Assembly: GCA_015956445.1 (NCBI GenBank)
Contig: WIUZ02000006.1
Location: forward strand, 1,736,001 to 1,800,000
Reading direction: 5' to 3'
Source of the DNA: Thelephora terrestris
Taxonomy: Eukaryota > Basidiomycota > Agaricomycetes > Thelephorales > Thelephoraceae
DNA length: 64,000 nucleotides
How positions within the stretch are numbered: the stretch's first letter is position 1; each line of letters starts with the position of its first letter. The notes under the pieces were generated by a model. That model was not told the origin of the DNA and searched no databases. It worked only from the letters and a program-made list of their open reading frames with translations. Both the position numbers and the translations under genes were made by a program. Below, one piece after another: positions 23,747-32,929 of the stretch.

Positions 23747-23938
23747 ACAAAAATCCCGCGCTACGGTTGTCCTACCTCTATACGAATATGTTGTTTTTTG
23801 ACTAGCCATTTACACGATCAATACATTCCAATTTTGTCTCGAAATATGAGTTACATAAAAAAACATAAGAAGAAACATATCAGGTACAACTTCGAAGTCG
23901 AAATTCCTGCCGCCGCACGACAAATTAACTCGGCTAAT
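23747..23938. other. Convergent 3' flanks of transposase and small gene 1
   Basis: This 192-bp gap lies between two converging genes. It is AT-rich, with runs such as CATAAAAAAACATAAG, consistent with 3' untranslated and polyadenylation sequence. No other feature is seen. Confidence 0.5.
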
Positions 23939-24578
23939 TCAATGCCCAGATGCCGCCTCAGCGAGCCGCCTGAGCCTGTTGAGGCGGTTCACGTCTTCAG
24001 TTTCCTTGCGGCCCTCCCTTTGGTTGAGGCGGTCTCCGATGACATCGAAGAGTCCCATGCCGACGATTTTCATGAGCCGGAAGTACGCTTCCCTGAGATT
24101 ATGTTAGTCTGGGTGCTCCTTACATAAACAAAAAAACATACCGGTAGTCTTCGCATAAGATGTTGAGGAGCTCGAGCTCGGTTCTCGTGTTGATCATGGC
24201 CGCATATCGCGGCTCGGCAACAGCAACATTTTTTTTTATCTCAATTTCCGCTGCTGCGCAAAGCTTCTTGAGGCGGTCCTCGAACTGGTCCGAGATAATG
24301 GCCTGGACTCTCGGCGTGAAAACCTTGGAGACTGCATCAAAAAAAATATCCCTGATGTGAAGAGTTGCCGGTGTGTCAGGCCGTCACTGATCTAATTGAG
24401 TAATTGATCAAACTTACTGTAATTCTTCGCGAAGCTTGTTGCGGGACCTGAATTCCTCCGCCAGAGTGCCGGGCAACCACTGGAAGGGGGCAGGACGGAT
24501 TGGATAGTATTGCATGGTGCTCGTCGGTTTTGTAGAGGAAAGGGGAAGGCGGCGCTCGGACTTGTCACTAGTATTCAT
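23939..24578 (-). CDS. Small helical protein gene 1 in the Plavaka element
   Basis: Three exons (24418-24578, 24142-24351, 23939-24092) are joined by introns with clean ends (donors GTAAGT and GTATGT, acceptors CATCAG and TCTCAG), giving 174 residues. Start codon 24578-24576; stop 23941-23939. The N terminus is proline-rich; the rest looks helical and charged (FDAVSKVFTPRVQAIISDQ, ELELLNILCEDYREAYFRLM, GDRLNQREGRKETEDVNRL). No known family is recognised. A paralogue in tandem (24743-25147 plus 52658-52910) has the same exon plan. Both lie just inside the right part of the element, in opposite orientation to the transposase, so it is an accessory gene of the transposon or captured cargo. It looks intact. 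Confidence 0.75.
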
Positions 24579-24742
24579 ATTTTTTAATTATATATATTAT
24601 TGTGTGACCACGTGTGACTACGTGTCGGACTACTGAGGCTGGCAGGGGCCTGAGGTCGAGGTTGCAGGCGACTGATTTATATTGAAAAAAAAAACATACA
24701 AAAAACATACAAAAAAAAATTCGGCTAGTCAAAATACCCGGT

Positions 24743-25147
24743 TCATGCGTGCATGGCCGCTGCTTGAGCGAGGAACAAGAACATGTCCGCCTCGCTCTCT
24801 TCTTCGGTTGCCTTGCGGTCGTCTTTTTTGTTGAGGCGGTCTCCAGCGACGTCGAAGAATGGCATGCTGATGGCGTTGATGAGCGCCTCATACGCTCGCC
24901 TAGGAACGTGCCGAGTCAGTCTGGGCAAACTTAACATAAATAAAAGAACTTACAGGTACTGATCGCTTAAGTAATAACTCAGCTCGAGCTGAGTGAAGGT
25001 GTTGATCATCATCGCGTATTCTGGATCGGCGTCTTCCACATTCTCTTTGATGGCGGCTTCCGCCGCCGCATTGAGCGTGTCGAGGCGTTCTCGGCAATGT
25101 TCCGAGATCAAGGTCCGGACTCTCGGCGTGCAAACCCTGGAGACCGC
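24743..25147 (-). pseudogene. Small helical protein gene 2, 3' part (split by Gypsy element)
   Basis: Paralogue of the gene at 23939-24578. This part holds the C-terminal exons (ending FLFLAQAAAMHA, stop at 24745-24743) with FDAVSRVCTPRVRTLISEH, MMINTFTQLELSYYL and FFDVAGDRLNKKDDRKATEEE, each aligning with a block of gene 1. The intron at about 24901-24953 matches the second intron of gene 1. The reading frame is cut at 25147 by the Gypsy element and continues at 52658, with the 4-bp sequence CCGC duplicated at the insertion. It was probably functional until that recent insertion. Confidence 0.75.
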
Positions 25148-26704
25148 TGTCGTGGCTATGGGTGGTGTAGTGTTATGTTCTATACAGAAGATAACTAGAC
25201 CCAGTTGGTTCGCTTAGAGACTAAGTGTATAGAAGCTAAGCAGGCTGGTTGAGTAGTCTATGAACACGACTAACAACTCCACAGGGTGAGCGGGGTTCCT
25301 CTTTCCGGCTCTCGGACCTGATGAGTTCGCTGAGGGATCTACTCTGTGAGTGTGTCCTTCAGTATTATTCCAAGGGAATCAGACGTACTATATCACTCAG
25401 TTGTTCCTGTTCCTTGATTAGACGCTTATCTGGTGTGTGGGGGTTTGGTGGTGATTTGATGGGAATGGAGTTCCTGATCTAAGGGGAGATCAAGAGTGGA
25501 GGGGATGATCTACTGAGGTAGACCAAAGGGGAGGGGGAAAGAGGGGGGTGCTCAAAGGGTGTGTTTGAGGCTGAATTCCTAAGGCTGTGCTTTGATGCTG
25601 TGCTTTGATGCTGTGCTTAGGGCTGTGCTTAGGGCTATGCCTAAGGCTGTGTATTGAGGCTGTGCTTAGGGCTATGCCTAAGGCTGTGTTGAGGCTGTGT
25701 CGTGTGACTAGACCTAAAAGGGAAGGTGTACACTTACACCTGGGGCTGTGCTAGATATGTTGTAAAGGTGACAAGATATGTCGTAAAACTGGGAGGGTAT
25801 AACTGATACCCTAAACTTTGCTGCAGATGACGTCTAGTACGTCTAACTGATATGTCTTCAATAATCTTCAGATAATAAACCTATGTTGTAAAATATGTCG
25901 TAAGTCCTTGTGGTACTGCTAAATCTGGCTGTCACTCAGTCAGTCACTTCTCTGAGGTGGGGTTATCTGCCTAAAGTTTCAGACTTTAGTACTACAGATA
26001 CCAAGATTCCAACGTCTCAAGTGTACTAAGCTTATTCAGTTCTTCTGACTTAGAACTTCTTCTCACAGAGGGTAGGGCTAAAATATGGTATGTGATTGCT
26101 CAAATCACTCAACCAATCAGTCCTAAGGGAATTGAGGTAGATACTTTAGAGGGTAGATGTAGAGAGAGAGGGGGTAGATGTAAAGTGGGGGAAAAGAGAC
26201 ACTGAGCAAAAGGATGCTCAGCTGATGTGAGGATAGAGCAAACTGTGCTTTTCTCCTGAGCAGTAGGTACCTGTTTTTCTCTTAGAAGTGGGGTTGAGGT
26301 CTATATATACTATTTTACACAAGAATGTTCCAGAACATTCCAGCACTTTCCACAATGTTCCATAATATTCCGTCATGTTCCATCTGCTTCCACAGCATTC
26401 TTGGTGTGACAAGTTATCACATTTGTGACGTTCCGTTACCTTCTAGAATGTTCCAGCACTTTCCAGCATGTTCCAGGAAGTTCCATGATGTTCTAGGGCT
26501 TTCCATGGCTATCTGATCTCTTGATCTAATCTGTAGGATCCTTATCTTATCTTATCTACAATGGATTATAATTAGATTTCTGTTATCTAATCTTATCTGG
26601 ATTAAACAATATTTAAATCATTTAAATAACCCATTGACCAGTCTGTTGAGTATAAATTGTGCGTAAAATCGTAAAATAAATAATGATAATCCTGGGGTCC
26701 GACA
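25148..26704 (-). repeat. 3' LTR of the Gypsy element (1,557 bp)
   Basis: Starts TGTCGTGG and ends GTCCGACA on the plus strand. It contains a run of repeated GCTGTGCTTAGGGCT / GGCTATGCCTAAG units (25575-25700) and a cluster of GTTCCAG[AC]A / TTTCCAGCA words (26320-26510). It is identical by eye to the other LTR, including both clusters. Confidence 0.9.
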
Positions 26705-27183
26705 TCCGCGGGGAACTTTAAACGATCGTCCCTGATCGCAATTATCCCAACAAGTCTGGGATTCATTATTTTATATTTACTGATTGTAAACACAATAGAG
26801 GTGGATGTACATTCCAAGGGATAGACCCTGACCATCTCAATCCTGATTGAATAGAAGAGGACTCTGAGATGGTACTGGAATTCCAGATCACTTTGTCCTT
26901 TTCTGAGGCGTAGGTGGAATGGATCACATCGGTGGTAGAGGTGGAAGAATTGTCCGTCGATTTCTCCTATCAAGTTGACTAGCGTCTGCAAGCGAACCCG
27001 TTCCCGTTTGTTGTAGTAGAGGTAGCAATAGAGTTCGAGGGAGGTAGTCCAATACTGGTCTATTCCTTCTGGCTCTACACAGTAGTCGATGATGTGCATG
27101 TTTTCTGGGAAGGGACGTTGGTTGTGATAGGGTCTTGCCGTTGAAGGCGATGAGCTGGCGGTTCCATTCGTGATCGCATCCAA
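26602..27183 (-). CDS. Small ORF 3 downstream of integrase (Gypsy element)
   Basis: A 193-codon frame that ends about 100 bp inside the 3' LTR. It has ELYCYLYYNKRERVRLQ, FFHLYHRCDPFHLRLRKGQ and FQYHLRVLFYSI, with the same layout as small ORFs 1 and 2 but more diverged, plus a longer C-terminal part. Not recognised as any known family. Confidence 0.45.
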   Translation of the reverse strand: MDAITNGTASSSPSTARPYHNQRPFPENMHIIDYCVEPEGIDQYWTTSLELYCYLYYNKRERVRLQTLVNLIGEIDGQFFHLYHRCDPFHLRLRKGQSDLEFQYHLRVLFYSIRIEMVRVYPLECTSTSIVFTISKYKIMNPRLVGIIAIRDDRLKFPADVGPQDYHYLFYDFTHNLYSTDWSMGYLNDLNIV

Positions 27184-27753
27184 ACCTTTTTATTTGTAAT
27201 GGGTTCGGCCTCATGTAAGGGGCAAGGTGGTAAGACAAATGCTTTGATAGGTTCTAGACTTAATTTAGTTTTTGACAGCTGGGCGCTGGAAGGGCAGAAC
27301 GTTTGACAGGTGAGGGTGTCAAGCGGGCGGAATGCTAACGGGCGGAATGTTACGGCTTAATATGGTTAGTAGCTAGGACGTTCAGAATACAAAAGGGGAA
27401 ACTAATATAACTAAAAATAGAAATAACCGAATGGGGCCGAGACCTTGGGTCGGGTCCAGGCAAATTGACAAATTGGCATTCGATGTGACCAGGCGCCATC
27501 AGAGGTGCCGATCGAAGAAGGTTACATAAAAATTGAATAAGAAGGAGGGAGGGGAAAAGAGACGGTTCTTAGAAGGGTGAAGGGGCGAAGGGATTGGACG
27601 CGTGAATGGTGAAGTGATTGAGGATATATAAAAATCGGGACGAAATTTGATTGGAAGGGAGGGGGGGGATGGAAAATGGGACAAAACATGTATTGCTGGC
27701 GGGCGGAGCGGACGTTTGTATAGACGAGCAAAGGTATTGCTAAGGAGACGTTC
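27184..27753. other. Non-coding stretch between small ORFs 2 and 3
   Basis: 570 bp of the Gypsy internal region with no supported gene. Purine-rich on the plus strand (GGGAGGGG runs near 27550 and 27660). The comparable gap at 28081-28517 also has only GTCGTAA-type short repeats and a G-run near 28485. Confidence 0.4.
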
Positions 27754-28044
27754 CTAACTACAAGGTTTAAGGTTTAACTGACGTATGTGCCGTTTCACCT
27801 GCCTTACAAACTTCTTGTCGTTATCTACTAGTCGCAAATTAATGTAGGAATGAAGGAGAGGGTGGTTCAACCATCCGGCACATCCGGTTATGGTCCTCCG
27901 CTTGAGAGATTCTTTGAGTAGATACTGGCGTAGGCCCTTGTTCTTGAGTAGGTAGTTTAAGACGTCGCTTGCAGAGTTCCAGGATTCTCCCATATAGTTC
28001 TTGATGGGAATGTGGTCTCTTGTTCGTTCTGACACGGGGGTCAT
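27754..28044 (-). CDS. Small ORF 2 downstream of integrase (Gypsy element)
   Basis: A 96-codon frame with ASDVLNYLLKNKGLRQYLL, then LNHPLLHSYINLRLVDNDKK and VRQVKRHIRQL. It is shorter than small ORF 1 but keeps the same order of helical leucine/lysine-rich block, aromatic middle and basic C terminus. Role unknown. Confidence 0.45.
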   Translation of the reverse strand: MTPVSERTRDHIPIKNYMGESWNSASDVLNYLLKNKGLRQYLLKESLKRRTITGCAGWLNHPLLHSYINLRLVDNDKKFVRQVKRHIRQLNLKPCS

Positions 28045-28517
28045 CCGGATGATCCTGAATTTGTAGTGGCTTTTTCAAGGACCTCTTTAGCTATTCCTTT
28101 GGTTCGCTTGTGTACAAGTCTTACCGTTTCATGTAGGCGATAACATCAACTTGTTTCTTGTAACGTCGTGCAATTAACATGCTTGATGGGTAAAGTTCGA
28201 TGGGGAGGATACGTAGGAGGTGGCGGTTGTTTGTGGTTGGGGGTCGTAATGTTGCTGGGTCATGATGTCGTAAGGTTCTATGGGTCATAAGTCGTAATGT
28301 TGCTGTGTTGCGTTGTCGTTAAGTCATTAAGTTCGTAAGGTAGGATGTCGATTTTTCCAGCTGGAGTCAGTTTCCTGTTGTTGGCCTCTGCCGTCCTAGG
28401 CGATATTCTTCTGCATTCTTATCTTCCTTAGTCATTCGGGGTAAATTAATGACGGTGGGAAAAGGAACTTTTTTAAATTCGCGGGGGGGGGGGCAGCTAT
28501 CTACTTTGATTGGTAGT

Positions 28518-29027
28518 TTAGATTATGCCTAAACTACGGTATGACTTCGCAATTCGATGTTTTTGGGAACAGATGCTGGCGAGATACTGGTTTTTGATGT
28601 CTTCCATAAATACTTTGTCTGGGGTATTGCGTTCGAGGAGGAAGGGGTAGAGGAAGGATTCGTGGTCGACCCAGATGGCTTCCCAGGTCGTGGAGCGACA
28701 TTTTTCGGCAGCCATGTAAATTTGCTGGCGGGCCTTCTTGTGTTTGAGGAGGTAAAGGAGGATGTGGGAGACGGAGGTGAGGCAGGTGTTGGGAGGGAGG
28801 GTGATAAGTACGCAATTTCCTTCAGCGTAACTACACTCCATGGTTTTCAAAGGAAGGGGGAGGGGTTTTGGTGTTGTAATGAACGGTTGGCCAAATACCA
28901 GTGTTGTGGCTATGTCGCGGATCTTGAAGTCAGGTCCTGGGGATGTCTGAGGGAAGGACTTGGCCGCACCTTTGGTATAGGGGTTGGAGAGGAGAGGGGA
29001 GGGGTAACGATTGTGTGGTCTCTTCAA
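28518..29027 (-). CDS. Small ORF 1 downstream of integrase (Gypsy element)
   Basis: A 169-codon minus-strand frame between pol and the 3' LTR. A central part reads SHILLYLLKHKKARQQIY, then DHESFLYPFLLERN and FMEDIKNQYLASI. It resembles the frames at 27754-28044 and 26602-27183 in pattern. No family is recognised. No signal peptide or membrane segment is evident, so it does not look like an envelope. Confidence 0.5.
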   Translation of the reverse strand: MKRPHNRYPSPLLSNPYTKGAAKSFPQTSPGPDFKIRDIATTLVFGQPFITTPKPLPLPLKTMECSYAEGNCVLITLPPNTCLTSVSHILLYLLKHKKARQQIYMAAEKCRSTTWEAIWVDHESFLYPFLLERNTPDKVFMEDIKNQYLASICSQKHRIAKSYRSLGII

Positions 29028-29351
29028 GCAGTTAAGTAGAGAGAGTGGGGAGGGACAGGAAAAAGGGTTAGCGGAGAGGCCAGTTCGCCGCTTCGTGTGA
29101 ATATGCTGTTTGGTGTGGGCGCTCCGTTCTTGATAAGGTTATCTTGATCGGATCATATTCCCATAAGCAGATTAGTATGGATGATGTTATTGACATAACT
29201 ATTGATGGTTCCATGCGTCACTTGATGTCGGCCTTCTTGTGCCACTGTTTGCTTTCCAGGCGTAAGGGAGGGAAAGTCTTGGATTGTTGGTGGGGGATAA
29301 GTTGCTAAAATAACCGTATACAGGGTGTAATGACAGTAGGGGGTAGGGGGT

Positions 29352-32300
29352 TTAATGAGTGGATGATTCCGAGCTGCTTTCTTGCTGAGATCCTTGGGTA
29401 TCTTCATCTGATTGTTCCTGGAGGTTCTTATCTTCAACTTCGTTATCTGAGGTGACTAGTTCAGCCCATTGGCCTAGATCCTGTCTTTTTACATATGGGA
29501 TTAGTCTATAGGCGGCTATGTGTTCTGCTAGTTCACTACTGTCCATTTCTTCCAGGATGTAAGATCCTCCTTGAGTTCGTCTTATGACACGGTAGGGTCC
29601 CATGTATCTATCTGCAGTCTTCCTTTCAATAGACACACTGTTTTCAATCCGGTTATTTCGTACTAGTACTAGATCACCTGACCGATAAGCTGTTTTCCTG
29701 AGACGCCTAGCAAACTTCTTTTCATAAGCTTCCTTGGATTTGAATCTTGACTTCTGGAGAATTTTCCGTGCTTTAGCTATATCTTCTGGAAGCCTGAGCA
29801 GTTGGCGTGCTCTGGCCTGGACAAGTTCATGTCTGGTCATTCCTGGCTTAAAGTCATTGACCAATAGCGTAGCGTCAGTAAGATCTCCTGGTAGTAAGGG
29901 GTGAATTCCATGTAACAAGTAATACGGGCTATATCCTGTAGACTTTCGTACTGTGATCCTGTCGGCATAGTTAGCTGCTGAGACAAAGAGAGGCCATTTG
30001 GATAAGTCTCCTTTGCACAACTTTACTAGTGCTTCACGGATGTTATAGTGACCACGTTCTACTGGTCCATTGGCTTGAGAATTGTAGGGAGAAATCTTGA
30101 TATGACGTATTCCATATTTTTCCAGTAGATCAGAAAATTCTTTCCCGAAGGAAGGACCGTTATCTGTTACTACTTCCAGAACTATTCCATAACGCAGGAT
30201 GATCTTCTTTAGGAAGAACCTAGCCATGACTTTGGCTTTATCCCTTGCTATAGCTTTACATTCCGTAACACCGGAAAGGTCATCTCTACAGTTGATTAAC
30301 CAACGCTTACCTCTGGCTAAGGGCATACTCATTACATCTACATAGACCTTGCTAAACAAACGGGGAGGGTGGGAAACGGTGATAGGAATATGCATCTTCT
30401 TGGTGCTTCTGATTTGACAGGTATGACAGCTTTGTACGTGTTCCTTGATCTGTTGTCTCATTCCTGGCCAAAAGTACCGAAGGGTTACGAACTGCTCCAC
30501 AGCCCATACTCCATGGTGAGCTATGTCTTCATGAGCTTCCCATAAGATTTCTTTCCTTCGTTGCTTGGGGAAGATTACTACTTGGGTAGGGTAGCCTAGG
30601 CGACGTTTGTACATGTGGGCTTCTTCCATGTAGAAGGGTTCTGCCTTCTTGAGAAAAGCTTTCCTCTGCCTGGAAAACCTAAAGTTCGGAGTCTTTTTCG
30701 TAACTAAATATCTAAGGATGGCGACTAGATCTTCATCAGAATACTGATGACTTGAGGAGACAGCATACGAAGCTTTGACACTGTCGTCCAGGAAGGTTGC
30801 ATCTTCCAAATGAGGGAGGGGTGAAGGGGGTCGAGGGGTTAGGTGGATTGGAGCGGGTGTAGGTTGTGAGGGGAAAGAGGGGGATCTTGAGGGGAGGGGG
30901 TCTTCTCGGATTTCAGCTGCTAAAGCAATTCTATCTATCCAATCTTCTGGGTCTGATTCTTGGGAGAAGTCTTCTTCATCGGTGGCACGTCTTCTTCTTG
31001 ACAAGGCATCTGGTCCTTTGTGTTTGTCAGCAGGAACATGGACAAGTTCAAACAGAAACTGTTTGATTCCCTTGATCCATCGATTCATTGTTGCTCCTGG
31101 GACAATATCGGGGTGTTTTAGCATACCTCCAATACTAGAAGCGTCAACTTCTACAATCAGATTCTTAACTCCAGAAAGATAAGCTCTAAACTTATGCAAT
31201 GCACGGAATAGTCCGTATAGCTCTAGTTTAGATTGGCCATAGCGATCACTGAATCCTCCTAGGGGAATAGATCCATACCTTGCTGGGATACGGCGATCAT
31301 TTTCATCGTCTTGAGAGAGAATCATACCTATTCCATGCACACTAGTGTCTACTGATAGGTAAACAGGTTTGTTACTGGAATAATCAATTGATCGTAAAGC
31401 TGGTGCGCTTGATACCAAGTCTTTTAGCTTTTCAAAGGCTTCCTGTTGCTCTGTGTCCCAATGGAACTCTGTTTCTTTTCTGGTTAGATCGACCAAGGGT
31501 CTAGCCAAACGGCTAAAGTCCTTAATCCAAATCCGCACTGTTCCACAGAGGCCTAGGAATCCTCTAACTTCTTTCAGGTTAATTGGAGTTGGCCAATTCT
31601 TGATCTTCTGGGCACGACAATCTACTGGTTCTCTGCCTTTAGCACTGCACTTGTGTCCTACTATTTCTACTTCTGCACGGCAGAGCTGCATCTTCTTAGC
31701 TGATACTGTTCCTCCAGCTTCTCCAATCCTATGAAGAACTCTGTGTACATCATTAATGTGTTCCCAAATATATCTTCTGATACCTAGATTTTCTTGGAGA
31801 GTTTCCTCCTTGCCATCTAGTTGAATATATTTCGTAGCTGGTCCTTTGATTGGTATGTCATCAATGAATACACCTGCTACATCGGGGACTTCATCTTGAA
31901 GGATAAACATCATGCAATCCTGAAATTCCGCTGGGGCATTTACATATCCCATTGGTAATGACGTAATCCTAAAGGAACCTATAGGAGTCTGGAATGCAGT
32001 TAAGTCTCTACTGTGAGGGTCAAGTACTCTGGCATGGAATCCCCAGTACATGTCCAATACAGTGTAGACACTACGTCCAGCATAGGCTTCTACAAATTCT
32101 TCAATAATAGGGGGAACTGCGGAATCCCTGATCGTAATGCTGTTTAGATGTTGGAGGTCATGAACTATACGTAAGCTGCCATCTTTCTTGAGAACATAAA
32201 ACCATCTGGATCTATAAGCAGTTTGAGCTCTCTCATAGACTCCAGCATTGATTTTCTCCTTTAGTAACCGTAGGACTTCATCCTTGTGGGCTAATCCTAA

Positions 32301-32918
32301 GGGTATGTTCTTTTCTATCCATGGTTCATGCTCTATGGTAGGAATAATATAGTCTGAAAAATAATCACTACGAAAGGTTCCTCTTTCGTACTCATCAAAG
32401 GCAATGCTCCTTTCATTGATACAGAGTACATGCTGAAGTAGCTTTCGTTCTTCAGGCCATAGTTCCTCATGACTATCTACTGCTAGCTCTTTCATACGTT
32501 CAGAGGTAATCTTGGGAGTAGGGGAAAATGTCGGAGGGTGAAAGGGTAACTTGGGGAGATTGAGGAGGGGGTCTCGGGGAATAGTACGCCGGGGTTTCTG
32601 ATGTTCAGGGATCTGTATGGCTACAGGTCTCACTTTGTCACGTACTTTTTTGTACTTGAACACAGCACGGGGTGTATCATAAGGGAGGGTGGTTATGTTC
32701 GACTCTTCATCTTCATCTGAGTCATCAGACTGAGGCACTAAGCCAGGTAATTCTTTCCAAGATTCTTGGTCAGAAATCTCCTGCTCAGCTTGGGTATCCC
32801 AGTCTGAGTCAGAGTCGTACCTAAGAGAGGTAACGGGGTTAGGGGGAATAGGGGGAGAAATTGGTCTTACCCAGGTCTTCTTAGTCCTGTCTACGGACTT
32901 GGTAGCTTGGTGGGACAT
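29352..32918 (-). CDS. Pol: reverse transcriptase, RNase H and integrase (Gypsy element)
   Basis: A single frame of 1,188 codons. After an acidic N-terminal region come the RT domain (SRWFYVLKKDGSLRIVHDLQ, FRITSLPMGYVNAPAEFQ, and FIDD as the active-site box near 31,850-31,880), RNase H (VYLSVDTSVHGIG), the integrase zinc finger (HEDIAHHGVWAVEQF, CHTCQ) and the integrase core (DNGPSFGKEF, SPYNSQANGPVERGHYN), followed by a C-terminal region with YRSGDLVLVRNNR. The order RT-RH-IN is diagnostic of Ty3/Gypsy. The frame is fully open, consistent with a young insertion. Protease is not in this frame but upstream with Gag. Confidence 0.9.
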   Translation of the reverse strand: MSHQATKSVDRTKKTWVRPISPPIPPNPVTSLRYDSDSDWDTQAEQEISDQESWKELPGLVPQSDDSDEDEESNITTLPYDTPRAVFKYKKVRDKVRPVAIQIPEHQKPRRTIPRDPLLNLPKLPFHPPTFSPTPKITSERMKELAVDSHEELWPEERKLLQHVLCINERSIAFDEYERGTFRSDYFSDYIIPTIEHEPWIEKNIPLGLAHKDEVLRLLKEKINAGVYERAQTAYRSRWFYVLKKDGSLRIVHDLQHLNSITIRDSAVPPIIEEFVEAYAGRSVYTVLDMYWGFHARVLDPHSRDLTAFQTPIGSFRITSLPMGYVNAPAEFQDCMMFILQDEVPDVAGVFIDDIPIKGPATKYIQLDGKEETLQENLGIRRYIWEHINDVHRVLHRIGEAGGTVSAKKMQLCRAEVEIVGHKCSAKGREPVDCRAQKIKNWPTPINLKEVRGFLGLCGTVRIWIKDFSRLARPLVDLTRKETEFHWDTEQQEAFEKLKDLVSSAPALRSIDYSSNKPVYLSVDTSVHGIGMILSQDDENDRRIPARYGSIPLGGFSDRYGQSKLELYGLFRALHKFRAYLSGVKNLIVEVDASSIGGMLKHPDIVPGATMNRWIKGIKQFLFELVHVPADKHKGPDALSRRRRATDEEDFSQESDPEDWIDRIALAAEIREDPLPSRSPSFPSQPTPAPIHLTPRPPSPLPHLEDATFLDDSVKASYAVSSSHQYSDEDLVAILRYLVTKKTPNFRFSRQRKAFLKKAEPFYMEEAHMYKRRLGYPTQVVIFPKQRRKEILWEAHEDIAHHGVWAVEQFVTLRYFWPGMRQQIKEHVQSCHTCQIRSTKKMHIPITVSHPPRLFSKVYVDVMSMPLARGKRWLINCRDDLSGVTECKAIARDKAKVMARFFLKKIILRYGIVLEVVTDNGPSFGKEFSDLLEKYGIRHIKISPYNSQANGPVERGHYNIREALVKLCKGDLSKWPLFVSAANYADRITVRKSTGYSPYYLLHGIHPLLPGDLTDATLLVNDFKPGMTRHELVQARARQLLRLPEDIAKARKILQKSRFKSKEAYEKKFARRLRKTAYRSGDLVLVRNNRIENSVSIERKTADRYMGPYRVIRRTQGGSYILEEMDSSELAEHIAAYRLIPYVKRQDLGQWAELVTSDNEVEDKNLQEQSDEDTQGSQQESSSESSTH

Positions 32919-32929
32919 GGTATGTAAAA

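Noticed and set aside
25575-25700. GCTGTGCTTAGGGCT repeats as telomere-like or a separate satellite
   Set aside because: The same run occurs at the same place in both LTRs of the Gypsy element, so it is part of the LTR.
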